Origin: an uncultured Tateyamaria sp.
Lineage (GTDB): Bacteria > Pseudomonadota > Alphaproteobacteria > Rhodobacterales > Rhodobacteraceae
DNA length: 64,000 bases
Assembly (NCBI RefSeq): GCF_947503385.1
Contig: NZ_CANNDO010000003.1
Span: 434,001 to 498,000, forward strand
Reading direction: 5' to 3'
Below the pieces are notes generated by a model. That model had not been told where the DNA came from. It saw only the letters and a program-made list of their open reading frames with translations, and searched no databases. This document shows positions 34,848-43,443 of the stretch, in pieces (within the stretch, counting starts at the first letter, position 1; every line of letters begins with the position of its first letter). The position numbers and the translations under genes are program-made.

Positions 34848-35588
34848 TCAGACCGAAGCCTGAAGCAGGTGCTGCGAATATGGATGCGTGGCCTTCATCG
34901 CGCGCAGGGCTGCCACATCCATGATTTCGACAATCTCGCCGTCTTTCATCACTGCAAGCCGGTCGCACATATGACCCACCACGCTCAGATCATGAGAGAC
35001 CATCAGATAGGTCAGACCGTGTTCCTGCCGCAGATCGGCAAGCAGGTTCAGAATTTCCGCCTGCACAGATACATCTAGCGCAGAGGTGGGTTCGTCCAAA
35101 AGCAAAAGCTCGGGCTCGGGCGCCAGCGCACGCGCGATTGCAACCCGCTGGCGCTGTCCCCCGGACAGTTGATGCGGATAGCGAAAGCGGAATTTCTGTC
35201 CCAAGCCTACGTCATCCAACAGTTTCACGACCCGCGCGTCGATATCGCGAAACCCATGTAAATGCAGCGTTTCGCCAAGGACAGCATCGACGGAATGGCG
35301 CGGGTGTAGCGACGCATACGGGTCCTGAAACACCATCTGCACCTGCTTGTAGAACGCTTTGGGGCGCCGTTGGCCAATAGCGTGGCCCTTGACCGCGATT
35401 TTGCCTGACCACGTTGGAGCAAGCCCGGTGATGGCGCGCAGGATCGTGGATTTGCCCGAACCACTTTCCCCGACAAGGCCAAAGCTTTCCCCGGCTGCGG
35501 CGATGAAACTGGCCTGCCTGACCGCATCCACTCGGCCTCTGTCGCGCCCGAACCAGACGTCGAGCGCATCAATGTCCAACATGCTCAT
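34848..35588 (-). CDS. Oligopeptide ABC ATPase (DppF/OppF-like)
   Basis: 246 residues. Walker A 'GESGSGKST', signature 'LSGGQRQRVAIARAL', Walker B 'LLLLDEPTSALD', H-loop 'VSHDLSV'. The start at 35588 makes an ATGA overlap with the preceding ATPase gene; the longer frame reaching 35621 would lie within it. It is shorter than typical DppF (about 330) and lacks most of the C-terminal extension with the iron-sulfur cysteines found in many family members. It pairs with the DppD-like ATPase to power the peptide importer. Confidence 0.9.
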   Translation of the reverse strand: MSMLDIDALDVWFGRDRGRVDAVRQASFIAAAGESFGLVGESGSGKSTILRAITGLAPTWSGKIAVKGHAIGQRRPKAFYKQVQMVFQDPYASLHPRHSVDAVLGETLHLHGFRDIDARVVKLLDDVGLGQKFRFRYPHQLSGGQRQRVAIARALAPEPELLLLDEPTSALDVSVQAEILNLLADLRQEHGLTYLMVSHDLSVVGHMCDRLAVMKDGEIVEIMDVAALRAMKATHPYSQHLLQASV

Positions 35589-36445
35589 ACGCGACCACTC
35601 ACACTCGGGGCTTCGGACCACGCGGGGTCACGCGTGAGGACTTCGAGCCGATCCCGCGGCGCATCAAGGCGCGGCAGCGAATTCAACAGACCGCGCGTAT
35701 AAGGATGCTGTGCATCGTGCAGCTTGTCCGCATCGCACACCTCCACGATCCGCCCGGCATACATGATCAGCACCCGGTCACAGAAATCCGCAACAAGGTT
35801 CAGGTCGTGGCTGATAAAGATCAGCCCCATACCCCGCTCCTTGACCAGCTTGTCCATGATGTCGAGCACTTGCCGCTGCACAGACACATCCAGCGCCGAT
35901 GTCGGCTCATCCGCAATCAGGATTTCGGGATTGGGGATCAGCATCATCGCAATCATGATCCGCTGGCCCATGCCCCCGGACATCTCGTGCGGATAGGCGC
36001 GCATGACACGGTCCGGGTCGCGGATCGACACCGCCTCCAGCATCTCCAGCGCTTTGGTCCATGCGATGGATTTTGAGACACGGTTGTGCAGGCGGTACGC
36101 CTCGATGATCTGATCGCCAATGGTCATCACCGGGTTGAGCGAGAATTTCGGGTCCTGCATCACCATGGATATCCGCTCGCCGCGCACGTCGCGCATGTCC
36201 TTTTCGGACTTTTGCATCAGGTCCACGCCATCCAGCTTGATGTGGTCCGCTTCGACCTGACCCGGTGGCCGGATCAAACGCAGGATCGCACGGCCCGTCA
36301 TCGATTTGCCCGAACCGCTTTCGCCCACAATGCCAAGCCGCTCACGGCCCAAAGTGAACGACACACCGCGCACCGCATCAAAGATGCCCTGTCGGGTGGG
36401 AAAGCGCACCCAGAGGTTTTCGACGTCAAGGAGATGGTCCATCAC
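35585..36445 (-). CDS. Oligopeptide ABC ATPase (DppD/OppD-like)
   Basis: 286 residues. Walker A 'GESGSGKSM', signature 'MSGGMGQRIMIAMML', Walker B 'EILIADEPTSALD', H-loop 'ISHDLNL', then a short C-terminal segment ('AQHPYTRGLLNSLPRLD') typical of OppD/DppD. Start and stop overlap its neighbours (ATGA on both sides). It forms the heterodimeric motor with the next ATPase. Confidence 0.93.
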   Translation of the reverse strand: MMDHLLDVENLWVRFPTRQGIFDAVRGVSFTLGRERLGIVGESGSGKSMTGRAILRLIRPPGQVEADHIKLDGVDLMQKSEKDMRDVRGERISMVMQDPKFSLNPVMTIGDQIIEAYRLHNRVSKSIAWTKALEMLEAVSIRDPDRVMRAYPHEMSGGMGQRIMIAMMLIPNPEILIADEPTSALDVSVQRQVLDIMDKLVKERGMGLIFISHDLNLVADFCDRVLIMYAGRIVEVCDADKLHDAQHPYTRGLLNSLPRLDAPRDRLEVLTRDPAWSEAPSVSGRV

Positions 36446-37350
36446 TCACCTGCCTTTGGATCAAGCACGTCGCGCAGGCCGTCCCCCAGCAGATTGAACG
36501 CCAGTGACACCGTAAAGATCGCGAGCCCCGGCATGGTCGCGACCCACCAGTGATCAAGGATAAAGCGCCGCCCCTCAGAAATCATCGCGCCCCATTCCGG
36601 GCTGGGTGGCTGCGCGCCCAAGCCCAGAAACCCAAGGCCCGCCGCGGCCAGAATGATCCCCGCCATATCCAGTGTGACACGCACGATCAGCGACGACACG
36701 CAAAGCGGCCAGATATGCTTGGTGATGATCCGCAGGCCACCCGCCCCCTGCAACTTGATGGCCGAGATATAATCGGACGAGCGGATGGTCAGCGTCTCTG
36801 CTCGGGCAATCCGGGCATATGGCGGCCACGCGGTGAGCGATATGGCGATGACCGCATTCTCGATCCCCGCGCCCAGCGCGGCCACAAAGGCCAGCGCCAG
36901 AACCAGACGCGGAAAGGCAAGGAAAATGTCCGTGATCCGCATCAACACGATGTCGATCCACCCGCCAAGATAGCCAGAAACCGTGCCAACCAGCAGCCCG
37001 ACCACGGGTGCGATCAGCGCCACCAGCGCCACAATGTAAAGCGTGATACGCGCGCCATAAATCAGCCGGGACAGGATATCGCGGCCCAGACTGTCCGTGC
37101 CCAACACATGACCGTCAGTGCCCAGAGGCGCCAGCCGATTGCCAAGATCCTGCGCAAAGGGATCATGCGGCGACAGGATCGGCGCGGCTGCGGCCACCAG
37201 CACCAATGCCAGCAGGATGCCAAGCCCAATCATCGCCATGGTGTTCGACCGGAACGACAGCCAGCCTTGATACAGCGCAGACAGCTTTGCATGACGCCGC
37301 GACGTCGGCGTGTCCGTCAAGAGCCACGCACGGAGTGTCTGTTCGGCCAT
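36442..37350 (-). CDS. Oligopeptide ABC permease (DppC-like)
   Basis: 302 residues with an N-terminal OppC-type leader and six membrane helices: 'SNTMAMIGLGILLALVLVAA', the OppC motif 'DPFAQDLGNRLAPLGTDGHV' and 'GTDSLGRDILSRLIYGAR', and the EAA coupling loop around 'GAGGLRIITKHIWP'. Pairs with DppB encoded immediately upstream (adjacent, no gap). Confidence 0.93.
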   Translation of the reverse strand: MAEQTLRAWLLTDTPTSRRHAKLSALYQGWLSFRSNTMAMIGLGILLALVLVAAAAPILSPHDPFAQDLGNRLAPLGTDGHVLGTDSLGRDILSRLIYGARITLYIVALVALIAPVVGLLVGTVSGYLGGWIDIVLMRITDIFLAFPRLVLALAFVAALGAGIENAVIAISLTAWPPYARIARAETLTIRSSDYISAIKLQGAGGLRIITKHIWPLCVSSLIVRVTLDMAGIILAAAGLGFLGLGAQPPSPEWGAMISEGRRFILDHWWVATMPGLAIFTVSLAFNLLGDGLRDVLDPKAGE

Positions 37351-38409
37351 CTATTTGGCCCTCGGGTCAAAGACCTTGTAGAGCAGGTCAGAGAAGATAT
37401 TGAGCAGGATAAAGATCAGCCCGACAACGACGGTTCCCCCAAGAACCGCGTTCATGTCCGCGCTCAGAAGTGCCGTGGTGATATAGCTGCCGATCCCGGG
37501 CCAGGAGAAAATGATTTCCGTCAGCACCGATCCCTCCAGAAGGTTGGCGTAGCTCAGCGCGATCACGGTGATCAGTTGCACCCGGATGTTCTTGAACGCA
37601 TGTTTCCAGATCACATCCCATTCCGACATGCCCTTGACCCGCGCGGTGGTGATGTATTCCGCGCTGAGCTGTTCAAGCATAAAGGAACGCGTCATCCGGC
37701 TGATATAAGCCAGTGAAAAGTAGCCCAGCAGGGATGCGGGCAGAATGATATGGCTGAACGCATCCCGAAACACGTCCCAATTGCCGTCGATGGCCGCATC
37801 GACAAGGATCAGGCCTGTGACGCTGGGCACAACATCGACGTAGAAGATTCCGACCCGCCCCGGACCACCGACCCAGCCCAGAATTCCGTAAAAAATCAGC
37901 AGACCCATCAGGCCAAGCCAGAAGATCGGCATAGAATACCCGACCAGCGCCAGCACACGGGCCAATTGGTCAATCCACGATCCCTTTCGCGCCGCAGCAA
38001 CAACCCCCAGCGGCACACCGATCACGATCCCGATAAAGATGCCCAACGTGGCAAGCTCGAGCGTGGCGGGAAAGACGCGCGCGATATCCTCGGACACTGG
38101 CCGCGCATTGAGCAGTGACGTACCGAAATCCAGTTGCAGCACGTCCCAGATGTAATAGGCAAATTGCACGACCAGCGGCTTGTCGAGTCCAAGCTCCAGA
38201 AACACCGCATCATAGGTGGATTGAGACGCACGCTCGCCCACGATGGCCAGCACCGGGTCAATCGGCATCACCCGTCCGATGATGAAAGTGACGAACAACA
38301 GACCCAGCATCGTCACCGCGATAGAGCCAAGTGTCAGAACAGTTGTCTTGAACCACGGAGGAAGGGACGCGCGTGCGCGCCCCTTCCCGCTGTCCTTAGA
38401 GAGGGCCAT
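37351..38409 (-). CDS. Oligopeptide ABC permease (DppB-like)
   Basis: 352 residues. TM1 at about 30-50, then 'FVTFIIGRVMPIDPVLAIVG', 'QFAYYIWDVLQLDFGTSLLN' and the coupling loop 'YITTARVKGMSEWDVIWKHA', all typical of DppB/OppB. A basic N-terminal tail of about 25 residues precedes TM1. It begins one base before the stop of the binding-protein gene upstream and is followed directly by DppC. Confidence 0.93.
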   Translation of the reverse strand: MALSKDSGKGRARASLPPWFKTTVLTLGSIAVTMLGLLFVTFIIGRVMPIDPVLAIVGERASQSTYDAVFLELGLDKPLVVQFAYYIWDVLQLDFGTSLLNARPVSEDIARVFPATLELATLGIFIGIVIGVPLGVVAAARKGSWIDQLARVLALVGYSMPIFWLGLMGLLIFYGILGWVGGPGRVGIFYVDVVPSVTGLILVDAAIDGNWDVFRDAFSHIILPASLLGYFSLAYISRMTRSFMLEQLSAEYITTARVKGMSEWDVIWKHAFKNIRVQLITVIALSYANLLEGSVLTEIIFSWPGIGSYITTALLSADMNAVLGGTVVVGLIFILLNIFSDLLYKVFDPRAK

Positions 38410-40005
38410 TTATTTTGTGACCTGCCAATATGCGGCAGAGGTCACAGCCTGACCGGTGGACCAGTCGGTGACATTGTCCCGCAGGGCCGATTGCTCGATC
38501 TGCTGGAACATGATCACGAAGGGCGAAGTTTCGCGGAACTCGGCTTGAATGTCCTGATACATCTGGACACGGGTATCGCGGTCATTCTCGATCACGGCGG
38601 CCTCGACCTTTTCGGTCAACCCACCGGTGTCCCAGCTGTTGCGCCACGCGAGCAGGCCGGTGGCCTGTGCCGCGTCCGAGTTGTCGGGGTTGTACGCAAA
38701 GGTGCCCGCATTGGTCTGCGGATCAGGGTAATCCGGCCCCCACGCACCCAAGTACACGTCCAGTTCACGCGCGCGGTAGCGGGCAAGGATCTGCTTGGCT
38801 GTGCCGACGGTGATGTTCACCTTGATCCCGGCTTGCGCCGCGGCGTTCTGGAAACTTTGGCCGATCTCGATCCGCTCCTGCGCCTCACGGACACCGATTT
38901 CGACCTCGAGGTTCTCAACACCTGCGGCGGCCAGCAGTTCTTTGGCCTTTTCGATGTTGTAGGAAAACGGGTTTTCCTCGGAGGCGCCCAGATAGGTGGC
39001 AGGCAGGAAATTCTGATGGATCGTATACTGCCCCTTGAGGAAACTGTCGCGCATCCCTTCGTAGTCGATCAGGTACTTGAACGCCTGCCGCACTTCGGGT
39101 TTGGACAGTTCGGGGTGCTTTTGGTTCAACGCGACATACATCAGACGGCCTTTGAGCTCGTCTTCGATCTTGACCCCGTCCACTTGCGACGCGCCTGCGA
39201 TGTCTTCGGGATTGAGGTTGCGCGCGACGTCAATGTCGCCCCGCTCCAGCAGCAGCCGCTGCGACGCGCTTTCGATGACGTGACGCACGATCACGCGTTC
39301 CATCGCGGGCGCACCGCCGTAGTAATCCGGGTTGGATGACAGGGTCACGCTTTCGTTGGGCTTCCAGCTGTCCAGCTTGTAGGGACCGGACCCGGCAGAG
39401 TTCGTCTTGAGCCACTCGTTGCCCATGTCACCATCGACTTCGTTCGCCATCACGGTGGCCTTGTCCACGACCGCACCAATGGTTGCTGTCAGACAGTTCA
39501 GAACGAACGATGTCGCATAGCGTTTGTCCGTCGTGATCACCAGCGTGTTGCCGTCCGCGCGGATGGTTTCGGTCGCGTTTTCGGGGGTAAAGCCGAACTG
39601 CGTCAGAATAAACGCGGGCGTCTTGTTCAGGATCACCGCGCGTTGCAGCGAAAATGCGGCATCTTCGGCTGTCACCGGATTGCCGGAATGGAACGTCACC
39701 CCCTCGCGCATGGTAAAGGTGATGGTCTTGCCATCCTCGGAAACATCCCAGCTTTCTGCGAGATCGGGCTTGTAACCTACGGCAAGATCATTCGGATCAA
39801 GGCTGACCAACCGATTGTAGACGTTCCGGCTGATGTCGGACCCGGCAAACTCAAAGCTCTCGGCAGGGTCGATCGTTGTGACGTCGTCGATCCGGTGTGC
39901 GATGACCAGCATGTTCGCCGGCGTTTCGGCCACGGCCGCAAAGGATGTGACACTGACCGCAAGGCCCAGTGCGGCCCCCGTCAGCAATTTTGCAAAAGTA
40001 TTCAT
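38410..40005 (-). CDS. ABC peptide-binding protein (SBP_bac_5), first copy
   Basis: 531 residues from the ATG at 40005, with AAGGAGG upstream; signal peptide 'LLTGAALGLAVSVTSFAAVA'. Family 5 receptor: 'IDDVTTIDPAESFEFAGSDI', 'FTMREGVTFHSGNPV', 'KTNSAGSGPYKLDSWKPN', 'LSSNPDYYGGAPAMERVIV'. It is the proximal, probably more strongly expressed receptor of the operon and a paralogue of the protein at 33228. It follows the M19 dipeptidase gene by 43 bp. Confidence 0.93.
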   Translation of the reverse strand: MNTFAKLLTGAALGLAVSVTSFAAVAETPANMLVIAHRIDDVTTIDPAESFEFAGSDISRNVYNRLVSLDPNDLAVGYKPDLAESWDVSEDGKTITFTMREGVTFHSGNPVTAEDAAFSLQRAVILNKTPAFILTQFGFTPENATETIRADGNTLVITTDKRYATSFVLNCLTATIGAVVDKATVMANEVDGDMGNEWLKTNSAGSGPYKLDSWKPNESVTLSSNPDYYGGAPAMERVIVRHVIESASQRLLLERGDIDVARNLNPEDIAGASQVDGVKIEDELKGRLMYVALNQKHPELSKPEVRQAFKYLIDYEGMRDSFLKGQYTIHQNFLPATYLGASEENPFSYNIEKAKELLAAAGVENLEVEIGVREAQERIEIGQSFQNAAAQAGIKVNITVGTAKQILARYRARELDVYLGAWGPDYPDPQTNAGTFAYNPDNSDAAQATGLLAWRNSWDTGGLTEKVEAAVIENDRDTRVQMYQDIQAEFRETSPFVIMFQQIEQSALRDNVTDWSTGQAVTSAAYWQVTK

Positions 40006-40048
40006 TGTTATCGTCCTCCTTGTCAGAATTTGCTTTGTCGTGCCCGGG

Positions 40049-41134
40049 CTATTGACCCCAGGTTTTCTCAAGAACCCTAAGCCAGTTTCCGTGGCAAAGT
40101 TTCGTCATCAATGCATCGTCGTAACCGTGCTGACGCATCGCTGCCCGCAATTTCGGCAGCCCGGCACAGGATTGAAGCGGTTCCGGAACAATCGCGCCGT
40201 CGTAATCCGAACCGAATCCAACGCGGTCCTCGCCCAGTGTCTCAATCAGATGGTCGAGGTGGCGGATCATCTGCTCCAGCGGGACCTCTGGCAGCATCTT
40301 GCCGTCCGCGCGCAGGAACGCCACCGCAAAGTTCAGCCCCACCATACCATCGCTTTCCGCAATCGCGGCAAGTTGTTTGTCCGTCAGGTTGCGGGTGTGT
40401 GGGCAAATGGCGTGCACGTTGGAATGGGTCGCAACAAGCGGTTTGGCCGAATGCCGTGCGACATCCCAAAAACCCGCTTCGTTCAGATGTGACAAGTCCA
40501 CCATGATGCCCAGCACATTGCAGCGCTTGACCAGACGCAGTCCATGATCCGTCAGGCCCGCCCCTGTGTCGGGCGTACTGGGATACCGGAACGGCACCCC
40601 GTGTCCAAAAATCGTCTTGCGGCTCCAGACCGGTCCAATGGACCGCAGCCCGGCCTGATACAGGACGTCGAGTGTGTTCAGATCGGGGTCGATCGCCTCG
40701 GCCCCTTCGATGTGAAAAACCGCCGCCAGTTTCCCGGCATCCAGACATGCGCGCAGTTCCGCCGCCGACCGGCAGATGGTCAGCGCCCCCTGCTCTTCCA
40801 ATTCAAACAGGATAGCCGCCTGTGACATCACGATGGGAAAGGCATCCTCCCAATCTATCGGATCGGGCAAGGGGAGATCGTAAGCGTCCTTGGTCATCTC
40901 GGTGAACTTTTCGTCGAGATCCATCGGTGACGGCACAAAGACCGCAAATAGGCCGCCCGCAAATCCGCCCGCTTGGGCCGCGGGCACATCAATCGCGCCT
41001 GCGTTCCCTTCGACAAACCCTTGGACGGCAGAAGCACCGCCCGCGCGGTAGAGCTTCAGCAGCACATCATTGTGGCCGTCGAAAATGGCTGGCTGGATTG
41101 CCTGTCCCAACGATGATCCCCCAATGCGGTACAC
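40049..41134 (-). CDS. M19-family membrane-type dipeptidase
   Basis: 361 residues from a GTG start. Binuclear zinc site motifs in order: 'FDGHNDVLLKL' (HxD), 'VFHIEGAEAI' (bridging Glu), 'VDLSHLNEAGFW' (His), 'VATHSNVHAI' (His) and 'GFGSDYDGAIVPEPL' (Asp). Same family as renal dipeptidase and bacterial AcdP. No signal peptide, so it should hydrolyse dipeptides in the cytoplasm after import by the ABC system that follows. It is the first gene of the operon, divergent from a LysR regulator. Confidence 0.92.
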   Translation of the reverse strand: MYRIGGSSLGQAIQPAIFDGHNDVLLKLYRAGGASAVQGFVEGNAGAIDVPAAQAGGFAGGLFAVFVPSPMDLDEKFTEMTKDAYDLPLPDPIDWEDAFPIVMSQAAILFELEEQGALTICRSAAELRACLDAGKLAAVFHIEGAEAIDPDLNTLDVLYQAGLRSIGPVWSRKTIFGHGVPFRYPSTPDTGAGLTDHGLRLVKRCNVLGIMVDLSHLNEAGFWDVARHSAKPLVATHSNVHAICPHTRNLTDKQLAAIAESDGMVGLNFAVAFLRADGKMLPEVPLEQMIRHLDHLIETLGEDRVGFGSDYDGAIVPEPLQSCAGLPKLRAAMRQHGYDDALMTKLCHGNWLRVLEKTWGQ

Positions 41135-41160
41135 GCCGGATCACCATATTCCATAAATTC

Positions 41161-41202
41161 TCATAGACCATTCCTCACTGCATGATAAAATATCATAGAC
41201 CA
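41161..41202. promoter_or_regulatory. LysR-type operator region
   Basis: Between the divergent dipeptidase and LysR genes, TCATAGACCA occurs at 41161-41170 and 41193-41202. Between them is the inverted repeat ATGATA-AAA-TATCAT (41182-41196), which fits the T-N11-A consensus of LysR-family sites. The region is AT-rich compared with its surroundings. Confidence 0.65.
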
Positions 41203-41225
41203 ATGACCAAATTGCAGAGGCCCTC

Positions 41226-42134
41226 ATGGCGGGACGTACGTGGCACAGCCTGCCGGAATACGAAGCGCTGCGCGCGCTGATGGAAAGCGGCACAACATCC
41301 AAGGCAGCGCTGCGCCTTGGGCTGTCGCAATCCGCCGTCAGCCGCTCCATCGCCAGCCTTGAAGCGCGATTGGGCCGCATTCTGTTTGAACGCGACGGGG
41401 GGCGGTTGCGCCCCACCTCCGAGGCGGCACAGCTAAACCGGCGGCTTGATCCGCTGTTCGAGGCACTGGACAGGATCGATGGCCCAACCGAACCAGCGCA
41501 GGAAACGCTTCGCCTGACTGCGCCGCCCACCTACGCACACCGATTTCTCGTCGGGCATATGGCGACCTTTCTGCGCGCCAACCCCCACTTTTTCGTCAGC
41601 CTCGAAGTTACCTCTTCCGAGGACGTCGTTCGCAGGATTCAAGAAGACCGGTCCGACCTCGGCCTGTCCGGTGTCGACATCACCCGCGAGGGAATTCGGC
41701 TGACCCCATACCGGCTGTCAGAGGCGGCCTGCGCGATGCCAAAGGATCACCCGCTTGCAGAGCGTCAGGTGATCTGGCCGGAAGATCTGCACAATCAGCC
41801 GCTGATCGCGCTGAGCCATAGACATTCGCGCCGCGCGCAACTGGAAAAGGTGCTGACCAACAGCCGCAGTGTCCCGCAGATCGTGGCAGAGGCGTCCACA
41901 TCCTTTGCCGCCGTGGATTTGGCGCAAACGGGTCTGGGCGTCACCATTGTGAACCCGTTTCCGGTGGCACAATACAGGTCCGAGGACGTCATCTTTCGCA
42001 AGTTCGCGTCGCCCATCGCGTACCGCACCTATTTCGTCACCTCAGATCACAAACCGACACCGGCCATTGCCCGCGCCTTTATCCGGCACTTGCGGCTCCA
42101 CACCGCAAAAACCCCATTTACCGAAGCCGCTTAA
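41226..42134 (+). CDS. LysR-family regulator
   Basis: 302 residues. The N-terminal helix-turn-helix 'TSKAALRLGLSQSAVSRSIA' with 'ASLEARLGRILFERDGG' is followed by the effector domain ('LRLTAPPTYAHRFLVGHM', 'DLGLSGVDITREGI', 'VDLAQTGLGVTIVNPFP'). Divergent from the M19 dipeptidase/peptide ABC operon across a 91-bp gap with a T-N11-A site, so it most likely controls that operon in response to a peptide or amino acid. Confidence 0.93.
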   Translation: MAGRTWHSLPEYEALRALMESGTTSKAALRLGLSQSAVSRSIASLEARLGRILFERDGGRLRPTSEAAQLNRRLDPLFEALDRIDGPTEPAQETLRLTAPPTYAHRFLVGHMATFLRANPHFFVSLEVTSSEDVVRRIQEDRSDLGLSGVDITREGIRLTPYRLSEAACAMPKDHPLAERQVIWPEDLHNQPLIALSHRHSRRAQLEKVLTNSRSVPQIVAEASTSFAAVDLAQTGLGVTIVNPFPVAQYRSEDVIFRKFASPIAYRTYFVTSDHKPTPAIARAFIRHLRLHTAKTPFTEAA

Positions 42135-42164
42135 CCCTGCGCCGTTCCGCTCTGTTCGGGGCGC

Positions 42165-42179
42165 GCCCAAAATTTGGGC
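42165..42179. promoter_or_regulatory. Perfect palindrome upstream of the RND pump genes
   Basis: GCCCAAAATTTGGGC, arms of 7 bp around a single A, lies 135 bp before the RND adaptor gene in the gap after the LysR stop. It could be an operator for the pump; the loop is too short for a normal terminator. No regulator gene of the TetR or MarR type is next to it. Confidence 0.4.
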
Positions 42180-42314
42180 ACCGCTTGCCGACCGCCTTGA
42201 AATTGCAGCATTTTCGAGCCGCGCGATTTGCGCCAAATGTGCCGCTCAGGACACCTGCCCTTGTCGGGGTCGCAATGCCCGCTACACTCGGCACTATAAT
42301 GCGGAAGGCCCCCC

Positions 42315-43442
42315 ATGCGCCCAGCTCAGATTCTGTTTCCCCTCACAATGCTCATTTTCCTTGCGTGCAGCGCAACTGCGCAACAAGGCCCACCTCCGGT
42401 GACCGCAGCCAAACCCGTGGTCAAAACCATCGTCGAAGACGATGAATTCGTAGGGCGTTTCGGCGCATCGGCTGAGGTCGACATCCGGGCGCGGGTCACC
42501 GGTTTTCTGGACGAAGTGCATTTCACTGACGGCAGTTTTGTTGAGCAGGACCAGTTGCTGTACACCATCGACCAGCGCCAGTTCCAGACAGCGCTGCGGC
42601 AGGCGCAAGCGCAGATCGACATCGCAGAGGCAACCAGCGCCTTTGCCGACGAACAGCTGGATCGGGCGGTTTCGCTGATCGACAACGGCACGATTGCACA
42701 AAGCGTGCTGGATCAGCGGCGCGAGGCGGCGCTGGCCGCACAGGGCGCACTGGAACAGGCACGCGCGGCGCTGGAATTGGCCGAACTGGATCTGGAGTAT
42801 TCCGAAATCCGCGCACCGATGGCCGGGCGGATTGATCAAACGCTGCTTGATCCCGGCAACCTCGTGTCCGCAAACCAAACCCTTTTGACCTCCATCGTCG
42901 CGACAAACCCGATCCACTTTTATTTTGACATCGATGAACGGTATTTCCTCGCCTATGCGCGCGACGCGCGCGCCCGGGGATCCATGCTGCAAGAAGGCGC
43001 GAATGGGCTTGAGGTTCGTGTCACCGTATCCGACCGGCAGGTGCCGCCACAAATGGGGCGCCTCGACTTTTCCGAAAACCGGATCGACGAGGAAACCGGT
43101 ACGATGCGCGTGCGCGCCGTGCTCGACAATCCCGACGAACTGCTGACACCGGGGCTGTTTGGGCGAGTGAATGTCCCCGGATCATTGCCTTATGAAGGGG
43201 TATTGATCCCCGATGCCGCGATTGTGTCTGATCAGAACAGGCGGCTTGTCATGTCACTGGATGCCGAAGGCAACGTGACCCCGATCCCCATCAGGCCCGG
43301 ACCGCGCATCGATGGATACCGCGTTGTGCGCGAAGGTCTGGATGGGTCCGAAACCATCGTGACCGAAGGGCTGATCCGCGCCCGTCCCGGCAGCGTCGTG
43401 GCGCCCGAACTGATCGAATTACCGCTGGTTGCCGAAAACTAG
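42315..43442 (+). CDS. RND efflux periplasmic adaptor
   Basis: 375 residues, membrane fusion protein of the AcrA/MexE type. The signal peptide ends in 'LIFLACSATAQ', where 'FLAC' could be a lipobox. The rest is beta-barrel and lipoyl halves ('VDIRARVTGFLDEVHFTDGS', 'YSEIRAPMAGRIDQTLLDPG') flanking a helical hairpin (about 95-150), then 'ENRIDEETGTMRVRAVLDNP' and 'ELLTPGLFGRVNVP'. It connects the RND pump at 43444 with an outer-membrane channel. No OprM/TolC gene is in the window, so a channel encoded elsewhere must be used. The pump gene follows after 1 bp. Confidence 0.93.
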   Translation: MRPAQILFPLTMLIFLACSATAQQGPPPVTAAKPVVKTIVEDDEFVGRFGASAEVDIRARVTGFLDEVHFTDGSFVEQDQLLYTIDQRQFQTALRQAQAQIDIAEATSAFADEQLDRAVSLIDNGTIAQSVLDQRREAALAAQGALEQARAALELAELDLEYSEIRAPMAGRIDQTLLDPGNLVSANQTLLTSIVATNPIHFYFDIDERYFLAYARDARARGSMLQEGANGLEVRVTVSDRQVPPQMGRLDFSENRIDEETGTMRVRAVLDNPDELLTPGLFGRVNVPGSLPYEGVLIPDAAIVSDQNRRLVMSLDAEGNVTPIPIRPGPRIDGYRVVREGLDGSETIVTEGLIRARPGSVVAPELIELPLVAEN

Positions 43443-43443
43443 G

